From: Ilumatobacteraceae bacterium
GTDB taxonomy: Bacteria > Actinomycetota > Acidimicrobiia > Acidimicrobiales > Ilumatobacteraceae
Length of the DNA stretch: 64,000 nucleotides
Direction of reading: 5' to 3'
Assembly: GCA_025463305.1 (NCBI GenBank)
Contig: JAOBWK010000012.1
Location: 1 to 64,000 of the forward strand
Shown: one piece after another, positions 24,072 to 33,391 of the stretch
How positions within the stretch are numbered: position 1 is the stretch's first letter
Layout of the letters: each line of letters opens with the position of its first letter
The notes under the pieces: generated by a model
What the model saw: the letters and a program-made list of their open reading frames with translations, nothing else
What the model was told of the DNA's origin: nothing
Database searches by the model: none
Made by a program: the position numbers and the translations under genes

Positions 24072-25799
24072 TCAGCAGCGCTGGGGCCCGCGGATCAGCC
24101 GGCCGGGCAGTGCGCCGGTGAGCTCGTCGTCGGCGACGGTCTGCTCGCCGCTGACGAAGACCGCGCGATAGCCGCGCGCGTGCTGCACGAGCCGGCGGCC
24201 TTCGGCAGGGAGGTCGAACACCATGCGCGGCGCGTCGAACGACAGCGCGTCGTAGTCGATCAAGGCGAGGTCGGCGCGCTGGCCCGGGATCACGGCGCCG
24301 CGGTCGTGCAGCCCGTACAGCGCAGCGGTCTGCTGGGTCTGGCGGTGCACGACGTGCTCGAGCGGGAGCCGGGGACCGCGCGTACGGTCGCGGGTCCAGT
24401 GGGTGACCATGAACGTGGGCGTACCGCCGTCGCAGATGGCTCCGCAGTGCGCGCCGGCGTCGCTCAGCCCCATGCGGGTGCGCTCGTGACGCGTCACCTC
24501 GTAGGTCATCGACAGGTCGCCGTACGCGTAGTTGAAGAACGGCGCGTAGATCATCCCGTTGCCGTCGGCCGCGGTGAGCGTGTCGAGCAGCAGCGCCATC
24601 GGCGGCGTGCCGCTGGCGCGAGCGCGAGCGAGCACCGATGCGCTCGCGTCGGGCTCGTAGTCGATGTCGTCGCGGTCGACGGGGTAGACACGGTCGAGCT
24701 TGTCGAGCACGACGGCACGGAAGAAGCCGCCGTCGTCGGGAACGTCCTCGATGATGCGCCGCCGCCGTGCCGGATCGGCGAGCGCAGCGAGGCGGGCGGG
24801 CATCGGCAGGTGCGCGACCTCCGCGTACGCGGGGTGGAACAGCAGCGGGTGCACGCTGCCGTGCAGGCAGTACAGGATCCCGATCGAACGACCGGCCACC
24901 TGCGCGTAGATCGGCAGTCCGTCCGCCGCTGCCTCGTCGAGGAGCTGCAGCACCCGCCGCCACACCTCCGGGGCGGAGTCCGGCTGGTTGAGGTTCACGC
25001 TGACCGGCTGGCCGGTGAGTGCGGCGAGCTCGCGCATCCAGGGCCATTCGGTGACCGGCAGGTTGGCGTGCTCGGGGGCGAACTGGAACACGCCGTGGCC
25101 GGCGCGGCGGATGGCCGCGCCGATGCCGAGCAGCTCATCGGCGCCGGCGGTCGTGCCAGGGACGAGCTCGCCGCCCTTGCTGCGGTGCAGCGGCGTGCGG
25201 CTCGTGCTGAACCCGAGCGCGCCGGCGCCCAGCGCCTCCTCGACGAGCAGCGCCATGCGCGCGATGTCGTCGTCGGTCGCGGTCTCGTTGGTGGCGCCGC
25301 GCTCGCCCATCACGAACGCGCGCAGCGGCCCGTGGGCGATCTGCGCGCCGATGTCGAGCACGTGCGGTTGCGCCGCGACCGCGGCGAGGTACTCGGGGAA
25401 CGTCGACCAGTCCCACGTGATGCCCTCGGTCATCGCCGAACCCGGGATGTCCTCGACGCCCTCCATCAGCTCGATCAACCACTCGTGCCGATCGGGTGCG
25501 GTGGGCGCGAACCCGACGCCGCAGTTGCCCATCACCACCGTGGTCACGCCGTGCCACGACGACGGCGTCATCCACGGATCCCAGCTCACCTGGGCGTCGT
25601 AGTGGGTGTGCACGTCGACCCAGCCGGGGGTGAGCAGGAGCCCATCCGCGTCGATCCTGCGGTGTGCCCCGGCGAGCGCTGCGGTGCCCGCCATGTCGAC
25701 GCCGACGATGATGCCGCCGTCGACGGTGACGTCGGCCATGCGTGCCGGCGCGCCGGTGCCGTCGACGAGCCGGGCGTTGCGGATGACGAGATCGGACAC
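24072..25799 (-). CDS. Amidohydrolase, N-acyl-D-amino-acid deacylase-like
   Basis: A 575-residue metallo-amidohydrolase. MSDLVIRNARLVDGTGAP opens the small beta-domain; TPGWVDVHTHYDAQVSWDP (about 57-75) carries the HxH metal site. GNCGVGFAP is the Cys-containing motif of D-aminoacylases, and LSDAGAHCG gives the C-terminal catalytic Asp. Closest idea is the N-acyl-D-aminoacylase/deacetylase family; actual substrate unknown. It is divergent from the oxidoreductase at 25857, 57 bp apart. Confidence 0.85.
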   Translation of the reverse strand: MSDLVIRNARLVDGTGAPARMADVTVDGGIIVGVDMAGTAALAGAHRRIDADGLLLTPGWVDVHTHYDAQVSWDPWMTPSSWHGVTTVVMGNCGVGFAPTAPDRHEWLIELMEGVEDIPGSAMTEGITWDWSTFPEYLAAVAAQPHVLDIGAQIAHGPLRAFVMGERGATNETATDDDIARMALLVEEALGAGALGFSTSRTPLHRSKGGELVPGTTAGADELLGIGAAIRRAGHGVFQFAPEHANLPVTEWPWMRELAALTGQPVSVNLNQPDSAPEVWRRVLQLLDEAAADGLPIYAQVAGRSIGILYCLHGSVHPLLFHPAYAEVAHLPMPARLAALADPARRRRIIEDVPDDGGFFRAVVLDKLDRVYPVDRDDIDYEPDASASVLARARASGTPPMALLLDTLTAADGNGMIYAPFFNYAYGDLSMTYEVTRHERTRMGLSDAGAHCGAICDGGTPTFMVTHWTRDRTRGPRLPLEHVVHRQTQQTAALYGLHDRGAVIPGQRADLALIDYDALSFDAPRMVFDLPAEGRRLVQHARGYRAVFVSGEQTVADDELTGALPGRLIRGPQRC

Positions 25800-25856
25800 G
25801 CATCCAGTTGACCAGATCGCGTCGCCTCGCGGCGCGCCGTGCTACACCGGTGCGCC

Positions 25857-26819
25857 ATGGACCCACACACCTCTTCGACGCTCCGATGGGGCGTGCTCGG
25901 CGCCACCTCGCGGATCTACCGCAAGTCGTTGGCTCCCGCGTTCCGTGCGGCTGCCGGTCACGAGGTCGTCGCCGAGGCGAGCCGCGACGCCGGCGACACC
26001 CGGCCGTACACCGATCTGCTCCGTCGCGACGACGTCGACGCCGTCTACATCCCGCTGCCGAACAGCGGCCACAAGCCGTGGATCCTCGCGGCGCTCGCCG
26101 CCGGCAAGCACGTGCTGTGCGAGAAGCCGTTGACGCTCTCCGCCGCCGACACGATCGAGGTCTTCGACGCTGCTGTCGCCGCCGACCGGGTCCTGCTGGA
26201 GGCGTACATGTGGCCGCACCACCCACGTGCGAGGCGGATCCTCCAGCTCGTTGCCGACGGTTCGATCGGTCGCCTCGACACCGTTCGCAGCGCCTTCACC
26301 TACGCTTCGAGCGATCCCACCGACCACCGCCTCGACGAGCGCGGCGCGGGTGCGCTGTTCGACGTCGGCATCTACTGCCTCGCGCCGCCGATGATGATGG
26401 TCGGCCGCGACCACGTGGATGTTGCCGCGGCGGCGACCCGCAACGTCGCGGGCGTCGATGTCGCGATGAGCGGTTTCGTCGACTGGGGTTCCGGGGTCGG
26501 CAGCGCCTTCGAGGTCAGCTTCGAGGCGCCCTCACGACGGATCCTCGAGCTCACCGGGACCGAGGGCGTGATCACCGTCCCCGGATGGCACGCACCGGGT
26601 CCGGAGACGCCCTCGCAGATCCTCGTCCAGCGTCGCGATGACACCGTCGAGACGATCGAGGTCGAGGGCGCGAACGCGTTCGTCGGCATGATGGAGCAGT
26701 TCGCCACGGTCGTGCGGGGCGAGGCGGCGCCGGTGTTCGGCCGCACCGAGAGCGTGCGCCTGGCCGTGCTCATCGACGCGCTGCACGCCGCCTCGGCACC
26801 GTCTGCAGACGTGCGGTAG
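25857..26819 (+). CDS. Gfo/Idh/MocA family oxidoreductase
   Basis: A 320-residue NAD(P)-dependent dehydrogenase. It has WGVLGATSRIYRKSLAPAF as the Rossmann start, VYIPLPNSGHKPWILAALAAG, and LCEKPLTLSA (about 95-104) with the EKP lysine. LLEAYMWPHHPR and GALFDVGIYCL are typical of the trans-dihydrobenzene-diol dehydrogenase-like branch. Cytosolic; the substrate is probably a sugar or cyclitol derivative. TACACC 8 nt before the ATG may be a -10. The next gene starts 10 bp downstream and is likely cotranscribed. Confidence 0.88.
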   Translation: MDPHTSSTLRWGVLGATSRIYRKSLAPAFRAAAGHEVVAEASRDAGDTRPYTDLLRRDDVDAVYIPLPNSGHKPWILAALAAGKHVLCEKPLTLSAADTIEVFDAAVAADRVLLEAYMWPHHPRARRILQLVADGSIGRLDTVRSAFTYASSDPTDHRLDERGAGALFDVGIYCLAPPMMMVGRDHVDVAAAATRNVAGVDVAMSGFVDWGSGVGSAFEVSFEAPSRRILELTGTEGVITVPGWHAPGPETPSQILVQRRDDTVETIEVEGANAFVGMMEQFATVVRGEAAPVFGRTESVRLAVLIDALHAASAPSADVR

Positions 26820-26829
26820 AACGGTCGCC

Positions 26830-27981
26830 GTGACGACCGACGACACCAGGACGACCGACGACACCCGACCGATCGACGTGCTCCCCGATCCGCCGGTCGG
26901 ACCCCCCGCCGATCCCCAGGCTGATGCACAGCTCACCGCCCTCGAGCGATGGCTCGAGCCGCGCCTCGGTGGTGCCACTGGGCTCCGCCTGCGCCAGCAC
27001 GGCAAGCCGGGCAGCGGGTTCTCCGCCGAGACCGTCATCCTCGCCGGGACGTGGACGGCGGACGGCGTCGAGCACGACGAGAAGTTCGTGCTCCGCAAGG
27101 AGACCCCCGATCCACCGGTGTACCCGAGCCAGGTCGACGGGCTCACCATCGAGGTCGAGATCCAGTACCGCGTGATGGAGGCCATCGCCTCGTCCTCGTC
27201 GCTGCCGCTCGCCCCGCTTCACGGCTACGAGCCCGACTCTGCGGTGCTCGGCACGCGGTTTTTCGTGATGGGCTTCGTCGAAGGTGTGGTGCCGATCGAG
27301 TCGCCGATGTACACGCTCGACGGGTTCTTCACCGAGCTCGCTCCGGAGGCCCGACGCACGATGGTCGACGACGGTGTGCGGATGCTCGCCACCGTGCACG
27401 GGATCGACTGGCAAGCCGCCGGGCTGCAATGGCTCACGGCCGGCTCCGAGCCGTCGCTGCGTCGCCAGTTCGACCTCTGGGCGTCGTACGCCGAGCGCGA
27501 GCTCGCCGGTCGTGTGCACCCGCCACTCGCCCGAGCGCTCGCCTGGCTCGATGCGACGATGCCGGAGACGACCCGCCTCACGCTCAACTGGGGCGACTCC
27601 CGGGTCGGCAACGTGATCTGGCAGGACGACCACGCGGCCTGCGTCACCGACTTCGAGGCCGCCTCGATCTCGTCCCCCGAGCAGGACCTCGGCTGGTGGC
27701 TGATGTTCGATCGCTGGGCGCACGAGTCCTCGGGCGTCGGGCGTCTGCCCGGCGAGCCGACGCGCGAGGAGCAGACCGCGCTCTACGAGCAGCTGACCGG
27801 CACCACGGTGGGCGACACCAGTTGGTACGAGGTGTTCGCAGCGGCCCGCTACGCAGCGATCGTGGTGCGCGTGATGAACCGCCTCGTCGACCGCGGCCAC
27901 ATGCCCGCCGACCAGATCGTCTGGATCGACAACCCCGTCGTGCCGTGCCTCGAGGAGCTCCTCGCCACCGTCGGCGTGTAG
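26830..27981 (+). CDS. Aminoglycoside-phosphotransferase-like (APH/ACAD10-type) kinase
   Basis: A 383-residue protein with the protein-kinase-like APH fold. N-terminal lobe around LRQHGKPGSGFSAETVIL and FVLRKETPDP (Lys). The catalytic loop is LNWGDSRVGNVIW, in which the usual His before Gly-Asp is Trp but the catalytic Asp remains, and VTDFEAASI provides the metal-binding Asp. Family members phosphorylate small hydroxylated substrates; resistance is not implied. The first 35 residues are an Asp/Pro/Thr-rich extension. GTG start. Confidence 0.82.
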   Translation: MTTDDTRTTDDTRPIDVLPDPPVGPPADPQADAQLTALERWLEPRLGGATGLRLRQHGKPGSGFSAETVILAGTWTADGVEHDEKFVLRKETPDPPVYPSQVDGLTIEVEIQYRVMEAIASSSSLPLAPLHGYEPDSAVLGTRFFVMGFVEGVVPIESPMYTLDGFFTELAPEARRTMVDDGVRMLATVHGIDWQAAGLQWLTAGSEPSLRRQFDLWASYAERELAGRVHPPLARALAWLDATMPETTRLTLNWGDSRVGNVIWQDDHAACVTDFEAASISSPEQDLGWWLMFDRWAHESSGVGRLPGEPTREEQTALYEQLTGTTVGDTSWYEVFAAARYAAIVVRVMNRLVDRGHMPADQIVWIDNPVVPCLEELLATVGV

Positions 27982-28020
27982 CAACGGCAGCGGGTCGAGC
28001 GACCGCCCGGTCAGCCGTTG
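27982..28020. terminator. Possible bidirectional terminator between convergent genes
   Basis: CAACGGC (27982-27988) pairs with GCCGTTG (28014-28020), and inside them GGTCG and CGACC form a second stem. The structure lies directly after the stop of the + gene and covers the last codons of the convergent minus gene. No T-run follows, as is usual in GC-rich actinomycetes. Confidence 0.35.
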
Positions 28021-28811
28021 AGGTACGACATCGCAACGGCGTGGAGGAGGCCGTTCGAGCTGACCGCGGAGTCGTGCTCGAAGGTGCGCTCGCCGTGGCG
28101 GTCGGTCCACGTGCCGCCGGCCTGCTCGACCACCACCTGGGGAGCGGCGAGGTCGTAGGGCTGCACACCGATCGCGTCGACGGCGATCTCGACTGCGCCC
28201 TCGGCCACGAGCATGTGCTGCCAGAAGTCGCCGAACCCGCGGGTGCGGTACGCGGCCTGCTGGAGCGCGACCAACTGCTGGGTCTTGCCGACGGTGTCCC
28301 AGCCCGGGCTGTAGGTGATGCAGACCTGGCCGTCGGTCAGTGAGTCGATGGTGGACACCCGGATCGGCATGCCGTTCACGAACGAACCGATGCCGGCGGC
28401 GGCCCACCAGCGGCGTTGCATGGCCGGTGCCGAGACCACGCCGACCACCGGACCGAGCTCGCAGTGGGTGAGCGCGATCAACGTCGCCCACACCGGTACG
28501 CCGCGCACGAAGTTGGTGGTGCCATCGATGGGGTCGACGATCCAGCGCCATGGTGAGTCGGTGCCACCGGAGACGCCGGCCTCCTCGCCGAAGAACGTGT
28601 GCTCCGGGAACTCGGCCTCGACCCGTTCGCGCAGGGCCGCCTCGCAGTTGCGATCGGCGATGGTGACCTCGCTGCGATCGGGCTTGCGGTCGACCACGAA
28701 CTCGCGGCGCTCGTACAGCGGCAGGGTGATCTCGTCGGCGACGTCGGCGAGTAGACGCGCGAACTCGAGCTCGCGGGACAGGTCGGGCACGTTCGGAGCA
28801 GCGTCGGTCAC
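28011..28811 (-). CDS. Inositol monophosphatase/histidinol-phosphatase family protein
   Basis: A 266-residue Mg-dependent phosphatase of the IMPase superfamily. FFGEEAG (about 75-81), WIVDPIDGTTNF (about 91-102) and the C-terminal YDLAAPQVVVEQAGG are the three metal and substrate motifs. The length and the RPPD-less N-terminus match the HisN-type histidinol-phosphate phosphatase of actinomycetes, but inositol phosphatase cannot be excluded. The GTG start overlaps the dxs stop by 4 nt. Confidence 0.85.
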   Translation of the reverse strand: MTDAAPNVPDLSRELEFARLLADVADEITLPLYERREFVVDRKPDRSEVTIADRNCEAALRERVEAEFPEHTFFGEEAGVSGGTDSPWRWIVDPIDGTTNFVRGVPVWATLIALTHCELGPVVGVVSAPAMQRRWWAAAGIGSFVNGMPIRVSTIDSLTDGQVCITYSPGWDTVGKTQQLVALQQAAYRTRGFGDFWQHMLVAEGAVEIAVDAIGVQPYDLAAPQVVVEQAGGTWTDRHGERTFEHDSAVSSNGLLHAVAMSYLNG

Positions 28812-30781
28812 GGGATCAAGGATCGCACGCTGGCCTCGATGCCGTCAGCATCGAGTCCGAGCCGGGCGAGGATGTGATCGGCCTTGCCCTGCGGGATGAA
28901 CCGGGTGGGGATGCCGAGCACTTCGACCTGTGTTGCCGGAGTGATCGCGTGCACCTGATCGGCGATGCTCATCCCGATCCCGCCCTCGCGCACACCGTCT
29001 TCGATGGTGAGCACGGCGCGATGGCCGGCGGCCGCAGTGATCATCGCCGGGTCGAGGGGAGCGCAGCAGCGGACGTCCCAGAGGCTGACGTCTACACCGG
29101 ACGTGGCGAGCGCCTCGGCTGCCCTGTCGGCGGCGCCGACCATCTTGCCGATCGCAAGGATGCACACCGACGCAGCAGGCTCCGTGGCCGTGCGCATCGA
29201 CCGAGCGAGCAGGCCGACGCCGACCTCGTGCTCGCCGACCTGGCGAGCCGCGCCCCGTGCGTAGCGGATCATCACCGGACCGGTGTCCGCCAGCGAGACA
29301 GCATCGTGCAGCATCACTTGCAGGTCCTGGGCGCTCGATGGCGCGAGCACGCGCATGCCGGGCACCTTCGACAGCAGCGCCATGTCGTACACGCCGTGGT
29401 GGCTCGGGCCGTCGTCGCCGGTGATGCCGGCGCGGTCGAGGCAGAAGATGACCGGGAGGCGGTGCAGGGCGACGTCGTAGACGACCTGGTCCCACGCCCG
29501 CGACAGGAACGTCGAGTAGATCGCGACGATCGGCCGGAGGCCGCCCATCGCCATCCCGGCCGCACCGGTGACGGCGTGCTGCTCGGCGATGCCGACGTCG
29601 AAGAACCGCTCGGGGAACCGGGTCTCGAATGGGATCAGCCCGGTCGGGCCCGGCATCGCCGCCGTGATGGCCACGATCCTCGAGTCCGACTCGGCCTCCT
29701 TGATGATCGCCTCGGAGAACGCCTGGGTGTAGCCGGTCGGCAGGAACTTCGGCGGTCCGATGCTGGGGTCGAAGATCGGTGCGTCGTGCAGGTGCTTCTC
29801 GTCGTCGTCCTCGGCCGGCGGGTAGCCGCGGCCTTTCTGCGTCATCACGTGCACGCAGATCGGGCCTTCGGCCGACAGTTCGATCGCGTTGCGCAGGGCG
29901 ACCTCGAGCTCCTCGATGTTGTGCCCGTCGACGGGGCCGACGTAGCGGACACCGAGCGCCTCGAAGAACGACGGCGGCTGGAGGAACTCGCGCACGGCGG
30001 CCTTGAACGCCTCCATGCCCTTCTCGGCCTGCGGTCCGACGACGGGCAGGTCGCGCAGGAACCGTTCGATCCGGCGCTGGCGACGCACGTACGTGGGGTT
30101 GAGCCGGATGTTGGTCAGGCTGTGGCTGAGCTTCTCGGTGATTCGACCCGGCAGTGAGGCGGGCTCGCCGGCCTCGATCGCCGACACCGGCGGGAGGGGC
30201 ATCGGTGCCGACGCAGCGGTGGTCAGGTTGGAGATGGTCGGTGCGTAGCTGCGCCCGTTGTCGTTGAGGACCACGATCACCCGACGCTTGCTGTGGCCGA
30301 GGTTGTTCAGCGCCTCGTAGGCCATCCCGCCCGTCATCGAGCCGTCGCCGATCACCGCGACGATGTGTCGCCGATCGCCGTCGACCCCGGCATCGCGCGC
30401 CGCAGCGAGGCCGTAGGCGTACGACAGGATCGTGCTGGCGTGGCTGTTCTCGACGAAGTCGTGCTTGCTCTCCTCCCGGCTGGGATACCCGGAGAGGCCG
30501 TTGGCCTGGCGCAGGTGCTCGAACTGCTGGCGTCGCCCGGTGACGATCTTGTGGATGTAGGCCTGGTGGCCGGTGTCCCACAGGATCGCGTCGCGTGGTG
30601 ACTCGAACACGCGGTGCAGCGCCAGCGTCAGCTCGACGGCACCGAGGTTGGATCCGAGATGGCCCGCGTTCTCGGCGACGGCGTTCACGACGAAGTCCCG
30701 GATCTCCCCGGCGAGATCGTCGAGCTCGGGGTAGGAGAGGGGGCGGAGATCAGCCGGCTGGCCGATCGATTCAAGCGTCAT
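28808..30781 (-). CDS. dxs: 1-deoxy-D-xylulose-5-phosphate synthase
   Basis: A 657-residue TPP-dependent enzyme condensing pyruvate and glyceraldehyde 3-phosphate, the first step of the MEP isoprenoid pathway. The N-terminus has GHLGSNLGAVELTLALH and the TPP motif GDGSMTGGMAYEALNN (about 145-160). The middle has VGPVDGHNIEEL, and the transketolase C-terminal half has VGIAEQHAVTGAAGMA with the catalytic Glu. Full length. It leads a two-gene operon with the IMPase-like phosphatase. As a TPP consumer it links to the thiamine operon only metabolically. Confidence 0.96.
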   Translation of the reverse strand: MTLESIGQPADLRPLSYPELDDLAGEIRDFVVNAVAENAGHLGSNLGAVELTLALHRVFESPRDAILWDTGHQAYIHKIVTGRRQQFEHLRQANGLSGYPSREESKHDFVENSHASTILSYAYGLAAARDAGVDGDRRHIVAVIGDGSMTGGMAYEALNNLGHSKRRVIVVLNDNGRSYAPTISNLTTAASAPMPLPPVSAIEAGEPASLPGRITEKLSHSLTNIRLNPTYVRRQRRIERFLRDLPVVGPQAEKGMEAFKAAVREFLQPPSFFEALGVRYVGPVDGHNIEELEVALRNAIELSAEGPICVHVMTQKGRGYPPAEDDDEKHLHDAPIFDPSIGPPKFLPTGYTQAFSEAIIKEAESDSRIVAITAAMPGPTGLIPFETRFPERFFDVGIAEQHAVTGAAGMAMGGLRPIVAIYSTFLSRAWDQVVYDVALHRLPVIFCLDRAGITGDDGPSHHGVYDMALLSKVPGMRVLAPSSAQDLQVMLHDAVSLADTGPVMIRYARGAARQVGEHEVGVGLLARSMRTATEPAASVCILAIGKMVGAADRAAEALATSGVDVSLWDVRCCAPLDPAMITAAAGHRAVLTIEDGVREGGIGMSIADQVHAITPATQVEVLGIPTRFIPQGKADHILARLGLDADGIEASVRSLIP

Positions 30782-30851
30782 AGCGCTCCTGACGATACCC
30801 CTCTACCCGTGTTCGGAGGTAGTCGCTGCTGGGTACCTGCACGTAACGTCT

Positions 30852-31880
30852 ATGACCATCATCTCCAAGCTCGACGACTTCGCCCCTGGTCAGGAGGCGA
30901 CCGACGACCTCGCTGCCGATGCGAGGGAGCTCAGCGCGTCGCATCACCCGGGGCGCCGAGCCGATGATCGGCCCCGAGATCGTCGCGTTCCGATCGTCGT
31001 GCGGATCGGCGCATTGCTCGTCGTCCTGGGGATCTACAGCGCCTACCGCCAGCTGCGCGTCGGTGCCGGTGACGACGTGTTCTCGCGTGGGTTGCCCGTC
31101 GAGCCGTTCCGTCACGCGCTCACCGTGTTGAAGGTGGAGCACGCGCTCGGCCTCGACTTCGAGCACGGCCTGCAGCACGCGTTCCTCGGATACGGCATCG
31201 TGATCCGGTTCGCCAACGCCTACTACTCGTGGGCCCATCAGGCGATGACGTTCGCCCTCGTGGCCCTCGTGCTGATCAAGGCGCCGTGGCGGCAGGCCTG
31301 GCGCTGGGTCGGCGCGCTGCTCCTGCAGCTCCCCGTCGCCCTCGTGCTGTTCCGCCTCTACCCCCTGATGCCGCCTCGTCTGCTCGACGCCGGGGCGCCG
31401 TGGGGTGGCCGGATCCTCGCCCAGCATCGCGAGATCCGACCCACGGGCATGGTCGACACCCTGGTCAAGTTCCATGGCCCGTGGTCGCCCGGCTCCGTCG
31501 CGCTCGACGCGTTCACCAACCAGTTCGCGGCGATGCCCAGCCTGCACTGCGGGTTCGCGCTGTGGGTCGGCGTCGTCTGGTGGCGTTGGGCCAAGGGCAA
31601 GCCGTGGCGCTTCGTCGGCCCGCTGCACGCCGCGCTGATCTTCTTCTGCGTCGTCGTGACGGGAAACCACTACGTCCTCGACGCGATCGCCGGCTGGTCC
31701 ATCGCGCTGCTGATGCTCGGCGCCACCAACCGCTTCGCCGGGATCCGTGGTTGGCTGCGGTCCGTCGGCCACGCCCTGCGCGATGGCTACGGCGCGGGTG
31801 ACGTCGTCGTCGACGCCGATGCCGACGACGTGCACGGCGACAGGAGCCGCATCCCGTCGACGTCGGCGAACTCGCAGTAG
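30852..31880 (+). CDS. PAP2-family membrane phosphotransferase/phosphatase (Ipt1/Aur1-like)
   Basis: A 342-residue integral membrane protein. After a 60-residue polar N-terminus there are five or six hydrophobic segments. LFRLYPLMPPRLLD, AAMPSLHCGFALWVG and VVTGNHYVLDAIAGW give the C1-C3 PAP2 motifs with two catalytic His (PSLH and GNH). This subgroup (inositolphosphotransferase Aur1/Ipt1-like) often carries head groups onto lipids in actinomycetes. The C-terminal tail is Asp/Ser-rich, and its last 94 bp overlap the convergent glycosyltransferase gene. Confidence 0.85.
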   Translation: MTIISKLDDFAPGQEATDDLAADARELSASHHPGRRADDRPRDRRVPIVVRIGALLVVLGIYSAYRQLRVGAGDDVFSRGLPVEPFRHALTVLKVEHALGLDFEHGLQHAFLGYGIVIRFANAYYSWAHQAMTFALVALVLIKAPWRQAWRWVGALLLQLPVALVLFRLYPLMPPRLLDAGAPWGGRILAQHREIRPTGMVDTLVKFHGPWSPGSVALDAFTNQFAAMPSLHCGFALWVGVVWWRWAKGKPWRFVGPLHAALIFFCVVVTGNHYVLDAIAGWSIALLMLGATNRFAGIRGWLRSVGHALRDGYGAGDVVVDADADDVHGDRSRIPSTSANSQ

Positions 31881-33391
31881 TTCGCCGCCACGAACGCGGC
31901 GATCGGGCTGGTGGCCAGCGGGTAGCGGTTGCCGCCGCGCACGGAGGCGATGGCCGCGTCGACGATGAGCGTCGGTCGGTGCTTCTCCAGGTCGCTGAGC
32001 AGGTTCGCCGCGGCGCCGGCCTGTGACAGCACGTACGCCGGCACGCCCGGGCGCTTCGGCGTGACACCGGTGATGAAGCCGACGTGCGGGTAGCGGGTGG
32101 CCGGGTCACGGTCGCTGGTCCAGTAGATCTCCGGGGCCTGGCCCCACACGAAGATCCGGTCGCCGGGCTTGCTGTTGGCGTCGACCGCGCGGGTGACCGC
32201 GGCGATGTTCGGCAGGTCGAAGAACACCGTCGGCAGCAGCAGGGTCGCCAGGCTGAACAGCGCCCCGCCGGCCAGCCACAGCGCGCCGAAACGAGCCACC
32301 TTGGCGCGCGTGCGTCCGGCCGCGTCGGTGAGCGAGAACGTCGCCGCCGTCGTCGCCGGTGCGGCCAGCAGCACCAGCGCGGGCAGCACCTGGTTGAAGT
32401 AGTGGAGGATGAAGCGCAGGCCGATCGCGGTCGCGATCACGCTCACCACGAGCCACGCGGCGAGGTCGAGCGGCACGCGCCGATGCCGACCCCAGACGAG
32501 CACGGCCAAGATCAGCACACCCATCGTCAGCCCGGCGAACGAGCCGATCTGCTCGAGGGTGACGATGACGACGGTGGTCAGCCGAGTGCCGCTGAGGTAC
32601 TTGTCGCCGCTGCCGGCGTACCACGCCCAGGCGTTGTGGAGCCCGAACGGCGCGAGCCCGGCGATCACCGTGGCGACGGTGATCGCCCCGGCCACGACCA
32701 GCCGACCGATGCGGCGCGCCCATGTCGCCAACTGGACGCCGACCACGGGGACCGGCCACAGGCACTGCACCGCCAGCGGGATCCCGCCCAGCAGCATCGG
32801 CTGCTTGAACAGCCCGGCGACACCGAGCAGGAGGCCGGCCACGAAGTACCGGCGTCGCGCCCCGAGCACGAACGCACCGACGGCGGGCAGCGTCGCGAGC
32901 ACCTCGAATCCCACGGCCCGCGAATCTTCCGCCGGCAGCAGCGAGAACGCGATCACGCCGAGGACGGCGACGGCGACGGGCGACACCGTCGGCCAGCGAC
33001 GGCGGGCCTCGAAGCCGAGGATCCACATCGCGATGATCGTGGCCGCGAGCGCCACCCAACGTCCCGCCGTGAGGGTCCACGCGCCGAAGATCGGCTCGAG
33101 CAGCCGGTAGAGGGTGAAGGCCCCCGGCGGCTTGCGATCGACCGTGGTCGTGTACAGGTCCGCGCCGTGGCGCATCATCCGCGCCACCGTCGCGATGGTG
33201 GCCTCGTCGCTGTTCAGCGCAGCCTTGCGGACCAGCGCTGGCGCGTGCAGCAGCACGGCCAGCCCGACGGTGAGCGCGATGTTGCGCGGGGTCAACCGCC
33301 GAGTCGACTCATGACCGGTCGACCCATGTGCGGCCGCCTCGCGATCAGCCGGCCCGTGACCAGATCCGGGCTCAGTTGACGAGGACGGCAT
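31787..33391 (-). CDS. GT-C fold membrane glycosyltransferase (GT39/GT83-like)
   Basis: A 534-residue membrane protein with about ten to eleven hydrophobic segments. After a polar N-terminus, the first loop carries NSDEATIATVARMM and VDRKPPGAFTLYRLL, the acidic plus DxKPP pattern of ArnT/PMT-type enzymes that use polyprenyl-phosphate sugars. The C-terminal 130 residues are extracytoplasmic (DRIFVWGQAPEIYWTSD). It overlaps the upstream PAP2 gene by 20 bp and the convergent PAP2 gene by 94 bp. It probably glycosylates a lipid or cell-surface glycan. Confidence 0.85.
   Translation of the reverse strand: MPSSSTEPGSGHGPADREAAAHGSTGHESTRRLTPRNIALTVGLAVLLHAPALVRKAALNSDEATIATVARMMRHGADLYTTTVDRKPPGAFTLYRLLEPIFGAWTLTAGRWVALAATIIAMWILGFEARRRWPTVSPVAVAVLGVIAFSLLPAEDSRAVGFEVLATLPAVGAFVLGARRRYFVAGLLLGVAGLFKQPMLLGGIPLAVQCLWPVPVVGVQLATWARRIGRLVVAGAITVATVIAGLAPFGLHNAWAWYAGSGDKYLSGTRLTTVVIVTLEQIGSFAGLTMGVLILAVLVWGRHRRVPLDLAAWLVVSVIATAIGLRFILHYFNQVLPALVLLAAPATTAATFSLTDAAGRTRAKVARFGALWLAGGALFSLATLLLPTVFFDLPNIAAVTRAVDANSKPGDRIFVWGQAPEIYWTSDRDPATRYPHVGFITGVTPKRPGVPAYVLSQAGAAANLLSDLEKHRPTLIVDAAIASVRGGNRYPLATSPIAAFVAANYCEFADVDGMRLLSPCTSSASASTTTSPAP

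Noticed and set aside
26830..27981. Calling the APH-like gene an antibiotic resistance gene
   Set aside because: The fold is shared with many metabolic kinases and the sequence is closer to ACAD10-type kinases; nothing nearby suggests resistance.
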